From Ascaris suum (Eukaryota > Nematoda > Chromadorea > Rhabditida > Ascarididae): a stretch of DNA of 64,000 nt. Shown one piece after another: positions 1 through 21,220 of this stretch; within the stretch, counting starts at the first letter, position 1; the number at the start of each line of letters is the position of its first letter. A program made the translations under genes and the position numbers. The stretch is from NCBI GenBank assembly GCA_013433145.1, contig CM024170.1:2871459-2935458 (forward strand). The letters are read 5' to 3'. The notes beneath the pieces are model-generated. The model made no database searches, was not told the DNA's origin, and worked only from the letters and a program-made list of their open reading frames with translations.

Positions 1-1085
1 AGCAAAGGTAACTTCAACACCTTTAACTGTTATTATTAATATCACATAATAGAAGCCAATTGGCTAATATTATTTTATTATTTTATAAGATAATAGTAGA
101 AGAATGTTTATTATAATACAGCACCATTCAACAATGAAAAATGACTAGTGAAATAATGCAATGATGCAAAAAAAAAAAATGGACGAATCATGAGCCCTAA
201 TTATTGGAGAAATATTCATTCTAAATTAATGAAAATAGTTGACTGATGGAAATTTAATCGAATATGATAGTTCGATCGAAATCGCTAAATATTCTAAAAT
301 CCTTTCAAACGAGTTTTTTTTTTTTTTTTAACGCGAACAAATTAATTTACGGGAGTTGGAGATATATTTTCCCAATATAATTTTCTTTGATTTCTATGCA
401 AAATCGTTTTTCAATCATAGATCTTTAATAAATGCATAACGAATATTATTACAATATTTCAATCTCTATTGTTATCATCTCATCGCCTTAATTATGTTTG
501 CTTTTTTTGCATAGCTTTATGCTCAATGATGATCATAAAATATGAAATGAATGGAAAGAGAAAGAAAGTGATATTATTAGAAATCCGACATTTTATAGGA
601 AAATATTGTCTTGTAAGAAACAATAATATCAATAAGATATAATAGGTTATCACTTCCGTTATGTTCATATCACAAAAAATGCCCTCTAAAGTGATCTTCT
701 ATTTCATATCAATTGACGTTCTCAAAGTGTTACTTTAATTGAATATATGAAATAAGTAAAAAAAACAAACAGTACTGTGAGGAAAATATTTGATGAACCT
801 AACGGCAAGAAAATCCCTTAATTCCTCTAACGATAACGCATCGAATTTGAATTGATATCATCCTCTAAACAGATCCTATCCAAGCTATGCCGGAAAATGG
901 GACAACAACCTTTAGCGATGAATTACTTTGCTCAAGTGAGTTCCCTGTTGCACACCTCATTTGTGCAATTATGCTGCTATAACGTGAATATGTCGGATGC
1001 GCAAAACCAATCACTATCACTTTGCAATAGTTCCCAACAAAAATTTCCACCTCGCCATGACCATACAATACTTTTGCGATTGCTT
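1..1085. other. Gene-free flank downstream of copy A
   Basis: AT-rich sequence with several poly-A and poly-T runs (for example near 168-178 and 315-330). It should hold the 3' untranslated region of copy A, whose stop codon is at 1086-1088, but I see no clear AATAAA on the minus strand close to the stop. No exon, RNA gene or repeat unit stands out. Confidence 0.5.
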
Positions 1086-7886
<6,801 letters not shown>

Positions 7887-7905
7887 TTCAGGCGAATCGA
7901 ATGTC

Positions 7906-7917
7906 TCTGCAATGTCC
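7906..7917 (-). promoter_or_regulatory. Possible trans-splice acceptor before copy A start
   Basis: Minus-strand GGACATTGCAG ends just before 7906, giving a 20-base leader to the ATG at 7886. If used, it excludes the more upstream in-frame ATG at 7922. The pyrimidine tract is weak, so this is less convincing than the matching site of copy B. Confidence 0.3.
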
Positions 7918-8371
7918 ATCATAAATGCGCATAGTCATCAACACTATAAATGATGTTTGCATTGCGCGATAGGTTCGACTTGCTCAACGATGCTTTGCAT
8001 TACTTTGGAAGGTTGAATTACTCACGCAAAGCGTTGATTTATAGCAGCAAGTCACATAGATTCATTGTCCCAAGAAGAAACGAGAAAATTAGAAACGGCT
8101 AACGAGAGGAGAAGAGGATATAATGGGCGCATTGAGGACATCTTACTTCCAATAAAAATATCTAAGAAATGAGTGGTAGAAAAATAAAAAACGGAAACGG
8201 CATATATAGGATGCGATGTTTCAAGAATCCAGAAAATGGCACAAACGTTTTATAGCAGCTCTTCTTGTAAAAAAAAGTTGTGCGCAAATTCTCATCTAAA
8301 CGTAAATGAGGGAATTGAAAGATTTTATTACTAAAATCTTGAGTTGTACCAGAAAAAATTTATGTGAGCAG

Positions 8372-8373
8372 AT

Positions 8374-8404
<31 letters not shown>

Positions 8405-8415
8405 TTTTTTTTTTT
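8372..8415. repeat. (ATTT)n microsatellite ending in a T-run
   Basis: About eight ATTT units, then ten or more T. It lies roughly 500 bases upstream of copy A. Confidence 0.9.
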
Positions 8416-9751
8416 GAAGGAATTAGATTAGCGGAAGTACTCATAAATGCAGGAAAAAGAACAAGCGTGATGATACTATAATAAAATGTAGAAAAATGAA
8501 CAAAAAAAACGCATCACAGCAGCAAAATCCACAATGATTGCTTTGAATTTTAGGCTTATCTTTTTTCTAACGAGAAAAAAGTGATAACCGATATCACTAA
8601 GAAAAAAATAGCAGGAACAATTTCCTAACTAATGAATGAATTTTTTCGTATGCTCTTCATCCGCTTTTTGGCAACAATCGTAAATATTGTTTGTGTTTGG
8701 CATCAACGTATGGCTTTATATGCGGCCGTCTTCGTTTCGGCAAATAACTGCACTTGTTGACGGAAATGAGCTCTGCTCTTTTCCGCATATATTTTCACTC
8801 TCACCTTTATCGTATATAACCATTCAACGTTCTATTGGTTAGTGCCTCAATGTGGAAATTCATCTTTACTTATTTTTTCCCGATGATTTTCCAATAAAAT
8901 CAAAAAAATCGGATATTGAGAAGAATATGAAAAAAAAAAAACGAATTTCTCCACCCATAGGATGTATAAATTTTTGAAACAGAAAATCTTAGTATCATCA
9001 TATATCATATATTTAAAAAACTATGCCGAAATACTTTCATCTATGCACGTGAAATAACGCTATGATTATCAAATGTATACATATACGAATTCCTCATTAC
9101 TACAACTCAATAACAAGTCTTTTTTTATCGCTCAAAAGTACTCGTTTTGATCATTGAGCTTTTTTTTTTTTTTTTAAATGAGACCTACTTGGTAATGGCA
9201 TCATTTTTCTCGTAGTATATTTGCGTTTCATTCCAAAATTATCGAACTTCTGATGAGAATTCGTAGACGCAAATATACGTTGAGTGCAACACACAAGTAC
9301 CATGAAGAGTGGAAATTTATTTGCGTATAGAGAAATTGAAAACGCCAACAATAATGCATATTTAAATTTGATCGTACTGTAAGTTTGGAAAAAATAAAAT
9401 TTTTCAGTATTATTCGAGGAAAAAATATTTACCAGTAAACTATAATATTGTAGGCCATTAAAAATAGCTCATTTGTCGCAATTCAAATTTATGTCGATAA
9501 TAAAATCTTCATCAATAACTAATGAAAACTGACACAATTTGATTAGCAGAGTGTTGAATTGTAAAACGAAAAGAAATTCTTAAGTTCCACATAAGTCGGG
9601 AGATGCAACACATATGAACATAGGCAAAGAAATTGCCGGAATCAAAACGCTCATCCAACTGCGGCAGAACGGAAACGGATGGAGGGGGAGCGAAGGGGGA
9701 GGGATGAGGACAATTAGAGGAAAATAAATAAATTTTAAAAAATATTGCCGA

Positions 9752-9826
9752 ACTACTGTAGCGCAGCAAGTAAAGAAACTGCTATCGATAACTGCGGCCA
9801 AGGTTTGAATAACACACGAATGAAGA
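9752..9826 (+). pseudogene. tRNA-like relic (pol III box A/box B), possible SINE head
   Basis: TAGCGCAGCAAG at 9759-9770 resembles a tRNA box A and GGTTTGAATA at 9802-9811 resembles box B. They are 43 bases apart, the distance expected in a tRNA without intron. The D-stem, T-stem and acceptor stem do not close, so it cannot be a working tRNA. A decayed tRNA gene or the head of a tRNA-derived SINE is possible. No second copy was found here. Confidence 0.3.
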
Positions 9827-10111
9827 GGATCCTATTAAAGCTACGAAAATAATAAACTACAGGTGAACATTCATCATTCACCTAGACATACTTGTTGAGG
9901 CTCATCATTGAACTTGATGCATTGAATAAAGCGGCTTTAATTTCCGAGTTTGATCCCGCTGTGACTTATAAATTCAGGATGTTGGTTGTTAAATTCAGCC
10001 GACTAGGATTGAACATCTAAAGTTTTAGCCCTTTTGATTAAATTTAAATTCAGCGGTAGAGGCGCAGCATTTACTGCTTCACCGATAGAAATTCTAGTCA
10101 AAAAATAAGTG

Positions 10112-10112
<1 letters not shown>

Positions 10113-10199
<87 letters not shown>
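10113..10199. repeat. (AT)n microsatellite, 87 bp
   Basis: Uninterrupted TA dinucleotides between GC and CTGAAAAG. Confidence 0.95.
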
Positions 10200-10201
<2 letters not shown>

Positions 10202-11108
10202 GAAAAGTATGTGATGAATAAACTGAAGAGTAACACAACTCGTTGTTGCATAAATAACGGTGAGAAATAATGGCGAGAATATTTCAGCAAAGTAGTTCTG
10301 CAACAAACGCGTGCGAACTAGTCAAAAAAAAAATCGGATATCGTTAACAGTCGGCAAATCCATTAGAAACAATTGCCATCTAAGACAAGTGCTATTTTTT
10401 GAGAAACTGCTGCTGTTATATGATAAAAATAAATCAAAAAATATTGTCAATTTCGAATATTTTATATGAGGGAAAAAATCTATAGAGATCAATGTAGGCA
10501 GTGCTGTAGATCCGTTGAAACATGCCAACGTCATACTCGATAAGTGCCGAATATATGAATTTTAAAAGCTTTTAGAATTTAATGGAAAGCTCTATTAGCA
10601 TCTATCTCTCTTAATAGATTTCTATGTGTAGATAACATTTGCATATAATTGCCAAAAAAAAGGTGATATTCAAATGAAATCTATTCAATTTTGAAAATAT
10701 TTCATTTAAATTACTTCAAAATATTTCAAAAAAAAATATTTCAAAGAATATTCAACTAAAGAGCAATAATAGACCACATTATAGGAGAGATCTCTATGAC
10801 AAAATTCACTCGATGAATTTCTATGGCGTGAGTTGCACTAAAACACGCCCATAATGCCAACAACGCTCATTGACACCCGACAATGCAAAAACAACAACGA
10901 AATACGTTTCCGAGTGATTGATTTATTTTTAGTTTGCAAGAAAGCAGTTCATATAAGGTATTTAAGTGGAACTTTGTATAAAGTATTTAATTCAAATCAT
11001 AAAAATTTTTCCAATTCAAATTATTTATCTAATATATTATAATTCGAAAAATAATTTATAACTGAAAAAATTGAATGTTTGAATACAAAATTTCTTAAAA
11101 ATCATACT

Positions 11109-11180
11109 TGTCAAAATGTCATATGTCAAAAATTTAAATCAAAAATGGTCAAAAATGTCAAAAATTGTGTCAAAAATGGT
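11109..11180. repeat. Degenerate GTCAAAAAT tandem repeat
   Basis: Seven or so imperfect copies of (G)TCAAAAATG. A related ATATTTCAAA motif recurs at about 10690-10750. Confidence 0.75.
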
Positions 11181-14100
11181 ACCATCATTCGAAAAAAAAT
11201 GTGCATATTGAGACAAATTTCCATTATTATTATTAATATCTTTTTTTTTGATTTCCATATAAACGAAGCTGATAAAATTACGATCTAACCATAAATACTT
11301 TCATAGGAATAATTATAGTTTTCTAGTTCTAAATGATAGAATTTTGGCGCTGCTAATTTCAAAATATTTTGTGATATTTCAAAAAAAAAAGATAAATTTT
11401 TTCCTCAAGAAATATTTGAAGCGCTTTAGGTGAGCATTCAGAGGGGCATATTTCGCTAGAAGAATCGCTAAAGAGTGAAAAATAATCGCAATGATGAAAC
11501 CTTATACTAGTTGGGAATCATCATCATCTACCTAACCCTCGTTTTTTAAAGGAGGGATAAATTGAAATCGTAATGAAGAAATGAGGATCTCTTACGATAA
11601 ATTCACCCGAGATAATTTTGTTCATCTCTCATCTTCAATTCGTTGCCAGTTGGTCATCTTCTGTATGAGCAATTCGCAATTTAATGCACAATAAAATCTG
11701 CCGATCATTTTTTTTTTTTTTGCAATCATTCGAGTGGTTCTCAAATATGATTTCTTTTATTGATTATTTCCATAATATGGCTAACTAAAAAGTTCCTTAT
11801 GATAATTTTATCGCCGCTTTTTATATTTCGGCAACCGATTGAGCCCTAAACGGCAGAATATAAAGAATAAAGACAAATATCCTCATAACCAACTCATTAA
11901 TGATTCATCATTTATTTTTGTTTCGATTGGAATTCACTCTAAAACATTCTAGTAATTACGACTAAAAACTTTTACTATATTATAATTAAATAATTATTCA
12001 TTTAATAAAACTATTTTGCAACGCAATCTTAGTTAGCAAAAAACAAACAAAAAAAAAAGAATCAATTGACAATATAACAATAGAATTTTTTTCCCTGATA
12101 TTCTGCATATTACACTAGTTTCAATCGAGTATTTACTATGATCCAAAGGGCAATGAAAGGAAATTTGATTCGAGTGGGTTTCTATGAACTACAAATCGTT
12201 ATTGCCATATACGAGTGCATCATTTTAGTGTTTATCTCGAAGCGCGTTTTTATAGACAATATTTCATAAACAATGATATCAGCTCAAATTTGTGTGTATA
12301 TTAGTGATGTAACAATTAATCGAAATTGCCAGAAATCATCTCTTATGCATTTCGCATATTTGCCTCAAAATTGTGGAGGAAATTTACGCAAATTTTGGAA
12401 TTTCCATGTTTAGTTTCGTTATCAAATAGCCTATGATCATGAGAATATCGATATGCCTAAGAAGAAGAAGAAGCTATTGAAAAGTTGACGATCCGCATTA
12501 CATTTATGCAAAGCTCCAACGAGTTTCGACCAAAAACTTGTTTCTCCTTGTGTCTCTACTTATATTTCTAGCGCATTAAATTGACTGTTGGAAATCTTTT
12601 TTTTTTTGCATTAGAATGGGGTATACTCATCAGCTGTCATTAACTTTGAAGAGAAAAAAAAAAGTGCGCGCAAAAATTTCGAGCGAAGTTAACGACGCAT
12701 TGCGCTAATTACTAATATTGTAAACTATTTCGCCAAGAATATTTTCTTCTTTACAATGCAACCGCTTTAAAATTGAAAAAACTTGACGAGCATTTTCTTT
12801 GAAGATTTTTCCATGAAACTAAATACGCAAAACTTCAATAAAAAATAACTATGCATTGAAAGTAATCTCAAATGAGTGACTACCTTCGGCGTTCACTCGC
12901 TCACCTAAGCATTCAGCACTTTTAATATGCCACTTATCTCCTCAAAAAAAAATAAATTAATTAAAAAAATAAAAATTGCAATCAAATTGACACATGCGCG
13001 ATGAACACTTTTTTTTTCTTTGCACTAAACTTTATGGAATCTACTGAATATCTTCCTCGGAATTAATTTCCGATTATAATCAACAATCGAATATTCAATC
13101 ATATCAGTTAAATCAACTTCATGTATGCAGCTATTTTCCATTAGACGATTTTCCCAACAACATCGTTCATAATATTCCTTTCCACTACAATAATTTCATC
13201 GACTTTAATATGCTATTCTTTCTTCAATGCAGTTTCTAAGGAATGCGCTCAAGAAAAGAAAAGAAAAAAAACCTCGGTGAAATGAATTCATAAAGAATTC
13301 AAAATAAAAGCTTTCTTTTGCCAATAGTATAGCAATCTTTTGCGAAAAAAACAAAACGCGTCAAAATCTTTTTTTTTTTGATTGCACAAGAAAAAAATCG
13401 CTCTTTCAAATTTTCTTGCAAAGTGCATCATCATAATAGCTTTCATCGAATGCTTTAATTAATTATTAATACGTCACCGTTAGCATATTGTGTAATACGA
13501 AAGAAAAATCGCGAACTATTGTTTTTGGACAGTGAAAACTTTTTTGTAAGTATGGAATTCATAGGTGAATTTTCTATAATTAGCCGCTTTGGAAATTGAA
13601 AGTTATGGATAATTCTGCTAATAGATAATTTTCATCCGATCGTTTTTATTCCCATATTTCTCCAGTTGTTTCAATCAACTATTCAATGCAAATGCTACTC
13701 TTTGAAAGAGATTATCTCGTTTCTCTCATTAGCACAATAAAAAGCGCTTGCAACTTTCATTGCACAAAAAAAAAGTTGTTTAATTAACAAAAGAAAATAC
13801 GATTAGCGAAAAAATAGATTATCAAAATCGAATATGAAAGAATTATTGCTTTTTTCCCTAAAATCCTTTCATATATAACAAGTATGTGAATGTAAAAATT
13901 ATATTTCAAAATTCGCGTTATCATTCGTAATAAAGGTAAAATTTTCTCATCGATTTATCGGAGGTTCCTTGTTCCAAGTTATTAATCAATTGATACGAGG
14001 GAAATAGCGTTATTGATATAGTCTTGTTCAAATGAGATTAAGCAATAAGGAGATCGAATAAGTGTGAAACTTTTGTAATTCCACTAGCTATAGAATGTGC

Positions 14101-16646
14101 AATTTATTGCATCACTTCATAGCTTCTTTCTATTATGATTTTGTTATGAGCGTATTTCATTTCACGCATCGTTCGCGCAAAGGAATATCATTTAACTCGT
14201 TAGCTAGGAAATGGGATATAAGTCGCTTTTCCATTATTAAGAATTATTGAATAAGTAAAACGCTGACGATTATATACGGGAGATTATTATTGAGGAGATA
14301 TCGTTGTATAACACCAACACGTAGTTTTATATGTACACCTTCAAGCATTGCAACAAATTTGACTCTAAAATGAGGCTAACATTATCAGTATTGTAACGTA
14401 GTATCGATGGAATTATCAGCAAAAACACGATAAACAAAGATCACCACTGCTGCGGTATATAAGCGAAAAAGTTGTTTGTTGCGCAGCTGTTGGGGTAATA
14501 AATAAAGCGAACAGCTGCTGGGATAATTCGATGTAGACAGTATGACAGTATAAATTTCAACACAAGCACACATATATACAAAACAAATCTCAGTAATACA
14601 ATAAACGTAAAGCCATGAAACACTGAAAAAATCGATGCGCAGAAACAAATAATGAAAAGAGGAAAAGTTAATGTGCCAATAGCTTTTATTTTCTAATCAA
14701 TCGATAAGAGGTCATAAAGAAAGGTCGAAAGTTCGATGTCACATGTGAGACTCATAACGATCAATAATAGTTGTAAAAAGTTTGATCGGGTTCTGCAAAG
14801 TTGCTTAATACTTTGAAAGGTATTTAATCGTATGAAATCAGCGATGATCTGTTGAAACAGTGATAACCGATTTCACGAGTACAGAACGAGAAACTACTTT
14901 ACAAGGCGACGAATGATGCACAACATATCCTTTTGGGGCATTTATATGTGTGAAAAAGTGAGCCTTCAAATACTTTCGAAAATTAAATGCACAAAAACAT
15001 CATTTCAAAAAACTTTTGATTCGGCAATTCTCTTGGGCGAACTTTGTGAGGCGATCTTAGCAGCATCCCTGAGCAGTCGGGAGGGAAGAGAATGATGGAA
15101 CCTTTGAAGGGAGGAGAGGAAAGCCGGGATGTGAGGATGACGGATAGGTGAAGCGCACCAACTCCACCAATAGTGCCGAAATCTAAGGTTTTTTGAGAGC
15201 TTTGAGAGTTTGATTTTTGGCGCATCCATTTCCATAAATCTAAACGGAGGCTTTCCAGCATCGAAATAAATAGAATTCTGCTTTTAAAAATTGCTAATCA
15301 TTCCTTTCCTTCATTCGCTTTGTTCTTTCTCACTCTCTCTCAAAAAAAAACATCAATACCCGGATCGGTGACTGCGATCCTGATTTCTGGAGCCAACGCT
15401 CACAAACATCAAATTGCTAATCCCATTAATTTGATTTGATTTAATGCACATTATAAATCGTCCTAAAGCGACTTTAATCTGTCGGCTTCAATTAAAAGGA
15501 AACTATGGAAAGCTACAAAACAGTGAAGTCAAAAGTTTTGGATTTCATTAAAGCAATCGTGAAGTTCCTATTTGCGCCTTCAAATCACTCTGGACATTGA
15601 GTTGAGATATAGAATTAGGTGTATAGATAAGCAGACGATACTGTCATGCTGCTGCATTTACTTTGAAGAAATAAAAAGATTTTCTGCGAGGTCAACTAAA
15701 TATGCGATTGCCGCGCTAAAATTGGCGCAAAATTAGTTGCTAATCATTCACTAAGACAGCAAATACACCTCTTAGATTGGTTGATGCGATAAAAACACCT
15801 GCATGACGAGACATCTTTGATCGTTTTTCACAGCTCTTGAAGGAAAATTTTTTTTTCTGTATGCAAACTCACGAGTACATCTCAAACTCAAACGATTCGA
15901 GCAGTACGAAAGATGCATCACTTGTCTCATGACTTGTCGCAAAACGCAGTGAACCATGTATGACCCTAAAGGATGAGGCTCATGAAGATTGGAGAACGAA
16001 ATAAATGTTTACGTCGGAAGAAAGAAGCGCCTCTAAATTAAAGAAGCCAAAAAAAAAATCGAACTGATGGAAGAATGCCTTAGAGATCTCAGTTGCTAAT
16101 TGCATGATCACTTTCGGTATTCGACCGCCTTTATAAGCGTTTATGATGATAGGCGATTCATGAGCGATATCTTCAGGCTAACTCATATATAACGGAACAA
16201 GGAATAGTGACAATAGCAATAAAAGATACAAAATCTTCCACAATAAAAAATAGCCTCGAGGAAGTGAATCGTGTGATGAATTCGCATCCGATCACTGGAT
16301 ACTTCTTTTATGATGTTTAGTTGATTTTTCAAAAACCTGGCCACTTCACAATGCAAGATTATCGTTTTCACACCTTCTCGTTCTTTCTTTTATACCGAGA
16401 AGTCATAAAGAGGCGTAAACAGTAATAATGACTTGCATCGAAAATTTGCTTATGAGCACCTAGTGATAGGCAATATACTTTCGATGAGAACTTGTAATTT
16501 TCCAGCACTTTTTAAACGGTCTAAAGAACCTAACGATGAGATGATCTCATAAGATTTGTAGTCTTCTAAGTAGTATCTTGCGTCGCTCTATTATGCATAT
16601 GCAAATTTTTTAAAAGATGGGTTATATGTGGACCACTTCTTTGGAT

Positions 16647-16700
16647 TTGTGCGCGTATGTGAATGTATGCGTGTATGTGTGTTACATACATGCTTGTGTA
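16647..16700. repeat. Degenerate TGTATGCG / GT-rich tract
   Basis: GTGCGCGTATGTGAATGTATGC and related units, alternating purine-pyrimidine, similar in character to 35733-35868. Confidence 0.7.
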
Positions 16701-19700
16701 TCTTTTTTGTTCGTTGATTTGTTTATGATTTGTAAGTTCAACTTTCGAGCTAAAAAAAAATAATGTTCGGGGAATGTAATAGGTATATAGCGCAATGGAA
16801 CAATCCTCTATCTCCAACCTAACCGTGGTTCCTATTGCTGTTTGCTCTCTTCTGATGGCTCAGTGGTACTTTAAGGTACCATGAGTTTTCAATTGTGTTA
16901 CTTTTTTTCGAAAGCGATCTGAATGACTCAATATCAATTTTAATAAATTATAGGTTTGTATGAACGGATTGCTTTCTCGTCATTAGAGATTTTATCATTC
17001 CTTAGTGGAAATTCATTAGGCGGGCTGAAATTTTGCCTAGAAATGCAAATGTTTGATATCGTTTCAGTCATTCTAATAGTTTTTTCTATCTGTCACCGAA
17101 TCAACTTCAACGCGCAATTTTCGATGGAAGTTACTATTGGGAAATGATGGATATCCGAAATAAATACAAAAATGGGGAGGAATATTTGAATGTGGAATAC
17201 ACAATATAGATTCCTGAAGGGGTCATAAAGAATGTGTGTGGTGTGCCATAGATAGCAGTAAAAATGCACTAAAAGAAAGCTCAGCGGTGTGAATGACCGC
17301 ATCGAACGCTAACTAATGATTGACGCCATGTGTTGATTACAACACAAAGCATTCACTTTTATAGCTGACAGTCATCACAATAGCTTACCGTTTCGTTGCT
17401 TCTATTCGATGAAATTTACACGACAGTTTCTTTACGTAAAAAGTGAGTGAAAACGAGAGACGATGACGATGAGATAGCGAAGAGAATCACCGATGAGAGA
17501 GCGTTGAAAATTTTTCATTCGAAGAAAGCAACTGACCAATTTGAGAGCGATTAATCCATCGATCACTCTAACGGATTCACGAGTCGTGAACTTGATTCTA
17601 TTTGAAATAATTGGAAATTCATAGATATAAACAATATTTATAGATGCTTATAGATTGAGGTTTCTGATTCCTATAGATAATTCATTATTTTAAATTTCTT
17701 TCTTTTTTTCCATATTACTATAAAAAACCGCAAAAATTTCTTCATAAATTTTCAACGAAAGCTTCGAATAAAAATCATATTTAATTTCGAAGAAAAAAAA
17801 ATATTGCAATTTTTATTTCTCCCTCTATTTCTATATTAATGCACAAAGTATCGCAAAATAGTGTATATAGTACGAAGCATATAGAGTAATGGTCATTTGT
17901 GTATTTCTGATTTGATTAGAATTAATTCATAATTGACCGCAGCTCTTAAGTCTTATCATTAAATCACTATATAAAAGCAAAACTCGAACAACTGTTGCAT
18001 TTATAAGTTGAAGACATAACAATTAAAAACTAAAACTGAAATTAAAAATAAATCTATGAGAAAATAATAAAGGAGCTGATCCTGAAAAATAAACTATTCG
18101 TCCAGATAAATTATCTGCTCGATTGAAATGTTTATATTATTCAGTGGGTTCAAATGCAACATGGAATAGTGGGAATTTCGGATGTTTTACAAATAATTTG
18201 CATGAAGAAATAAGCGCGCCTATTAAAATGAGGGCCTTGAATTTATTAGTGATCGGAATCATATTGCAGAGCATTTTTGATCAGTAGTAAGCATTTTGTA
18301 AGTGCCACAATAAGGATATAACAATAACTAACTATTACAGCAGTAAAGCTTTTTCGAGTACGAAGTTCATTAATGCGAGATTTTTAAAAAATCGTTCTAT
18401 ATTGGAATTATTGACCAATAACGAAATATTTATCCATTTACTTCAATCAACAAAGCATTCATTACAGATAAATATCTCTTTGGTATCGATTTCACTTCCG
18501 CTTAGATAAAGTTGTACAATCGCGTAAAGGTGATTAAGTTTCGTGTGGTAGGTTGGAAGTTTTAATTACGAGATTAGAAACCATAAATGCAATGCAATAA
18601 AGTGGATTGATGACTAACTAAGACTAATTTAAAACCGGAAGTGCATCTGAGGTAATACTAGTCTCAATATGAGAAGCAGAAATCACGAGGATGAGAGCTA
18701 TATAAGCTGAGCCATAAGGTGCATTAATGAGAGTGCGGCAGTAATAGTTTTGAACGGCACTCAAAAACGACACTATTAACAGCCTGGAATGGCACTTATA
18801 GCCGTTCTAAGCGGCTTTTCCTTGCGCGTTTTGTGCGCTTCAAAATGATTGTTCCGTTTAGGTTTCGTTGACGCAAATAGCCGCATTTTTTCATAAATAT
18901 CAGCAATCTATCGTTAGCTTATTGCTAAATAGTTACGCTTAGTTTTTCGCTTTGAATTTGAAAAATATAATTTTTTGAAAGGAATAAAAATTTAAAAAAA
19001 AAACGTAAAATATAGAAGGAAAAGATAATGAAGGAAAATATACCTCTTTAAAGGAAAATTGCACGGATATGAAGGAAGTCGATTGAAATACAAGCGCTTC
19101 TAGATATGTTAAATGCATTCAATTGCATTGCATAAAACTCAAAAAAATGCTGCTTACAAAAGTTGAGAAACTCACTTTAGAAGACTTTCATTATCACAGT
19201 TATATGCTATCAACCAGGCTAGTGAGATCTTTTGAATAATAAATCTTTGCTTCAAATAAACTCATAGACGCAAGATCTATGCTTTACTTATGCTAATCTC
19301 TTTCTTCGCTCATTTTTCTCTCCCTTTGCTCTTTGCCTTTCATGTTTTCCAATATGGAGATCATAGAATGAAGTCGACTGAAAACGTTTAAAAGCAATTA
19401 GAATTTTTAGCAATAAATATCACATTAAAAACTAATGAATGATATTGAAGTATCGATTTTGGCAAATTTCCCAACACAATGAGTTAAAATTAATTCGAAA
19501 AACATCGCCAACTTGGTGTCCTTATTTCTTTGAAGTGATTCAAAGAGCGCCTAAATAGCGATAGCATCACTAATGATGCAGTACACAAATGAAAAACGAG
19601 ATGAACATTATCGATAACGATAACACAACTCACTAATGAGCATCACACTAACAACGAAGAAAAGTTGAAAATCACTTGCGATCGATAAGGAAAACGATTA

Positions 19701-20725
19701 TCGATAGATCTTTCAACTTTAATCAATCTTATTTGTCGATCGAAATCGATAGGTTTAACGAAAATCTCACTTGATGAGATTGAAATTTATAATTTTCAAA
19801 CCAAACAAAATGCTGAAATTAAAAAGCAAAAAATTTACGATTGTCATAAAGCTGTTATTGTTTATAAGAAAACTGCTCATTTATCAGCGGCATTCACGTA
19901 AACAACCGGAAGCTTCATGTGATAAATTGATAAAGAAATGTCTCATAAAAGGCATAGGATGAAACGAATATCCGGAGAGGCAATCGCCCGCTTAGAGAGT
20001 CATGGATTTACATTTTAACGAATACAGCGTTGCGATCCCATTTAGTAAGAAATTGTACCATTGTGACAGTGGTTTTTTTATTGAGAGAAAATAATATTCA
20101 GCAAGAATGCAAAAAAAATTCAACAATGGAAATTATGTCATCTAGTTTTTTCTTAATATTTGAGGAAATCTTTAAAGAATTTCTCGTGCTCACTATCCAG
20201 CAAAAAAAAAAAAAAGATGCCCACTAATAGAGATTGATGAATGCTCTTAGAAAAAAAAAACAGCGCGAATATTGCTGAAACTATAAAAAAAATCTTGCTG
20301 AAAAAAAATCTTGCTGAAAAATAATTTCTCATTTTTCAAGCAAAAGCTTCAAAACTTTAAAGCATTTTTTTGCTCTCAAATATGGGCCATTTTTAATAAA
20401 ACTCTTTTAAAAGACGAAAAAAAAAATTGTTTATTGCTCTTGAGATGAGGTTTTTTTTTGAGAAATAATTTTCAACGAATATTTCCCTATCGTTGGAAAG
20501 ACGAAAGTGCAATTTATCAATTAATGAAATTCGAATTCAATCGAAATTCAGATTTTTTGCACAAGTACGCATTTAAAAAAAAAATGGTGGACGCCGATAA
20601 ATAGAATTCAGATTTATTTTATAGGCGGTATTAACTTTTTGGAAGTTATGAAAAACTTATTAAGGACTTGAAATCGAAAACTTACAAATGGCTATAATCA
20701 TGAAAACGAGAAAAATATAGTCGGC

Positions 20726-20739
20726 GGGGGGGGGGGGGG
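20726..20739 (+). repeat. G14 homopolymer run
   Basis: Fourteen G, followed by a GA-rich stretch (GAGAGAGG). Unusual in such AT-rich sequence. Confidence 0.9.
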
Positions 20740-21220
20740 AGAGAGGAATATTTGAGGGACAAAAAAAACCAATTGAATGTTCAGTAAATGAAGGAGGAAT
20801 TGGCAAGCGCCGAATAAAACAGAGAAATTTTAGCAATTGTAAAGAATTCAATCGTTTTCAGGATCATTAGGCAACAAATATGGCCGATTTTTTCGGTTCA
20901 ACAAGAGGCAAGAAATGTGGACAAAAAAAAACTGTAGAAAACGTAATGCAAAGTGTGAAAAACGTAGAGAACAGAAAGAAGAAAAATCAAATCGAATTTC
21001 TTATTACATATTGGTCAATCACCTTAGCTATTCAAAATAATGAAAATAGGTGAACTAGGTGGACAGATGGCTGTCACTTGCCAAGCCGCTAATGGCTGCA
21101 ACGAACGAAGAGGTCAATAGGCTCTTTAAACGCACACAGAGTGAGTGGAGTTAAGATCTTTCCTGTTAATAGGTCGTGCAATTTAATAGGTTCATTCAAA
21201 AATGCTTATGAGTATGCTTC

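Larger units (their letters stand above)
7918..21220. other. Gene desert, part 1
   Basis: Upstream of copy A. Contains the (ATTT)n, the tRNA-like relic, the 87-bp (AT)n, the GTCAAAAAT array and many poly-A/T runs. A less AT-rich patch at 9580-9830 and another at 15000-15250 (with GGGAGGG-type purines) keep short frames open on both strands, but none looks like a real gene. 18720-18870 is also less AT-rich, without coding signal. Confidence 0.5.

Noticed and set aside
7887..7922. Upstream in-frame ATG of copy A at 7922
   Set aside because: It would put 12 hydrophilic residues before the hydrophobic signal core, and a likely acceptor at 7907 lies downstream of it.
14983..15261. Overlapping open frames on both strands in a less AT-rich patch
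   Set aside because: Three frames stay open together because stop codons are rare in GC-richer sequence; none has a recognisable motif.
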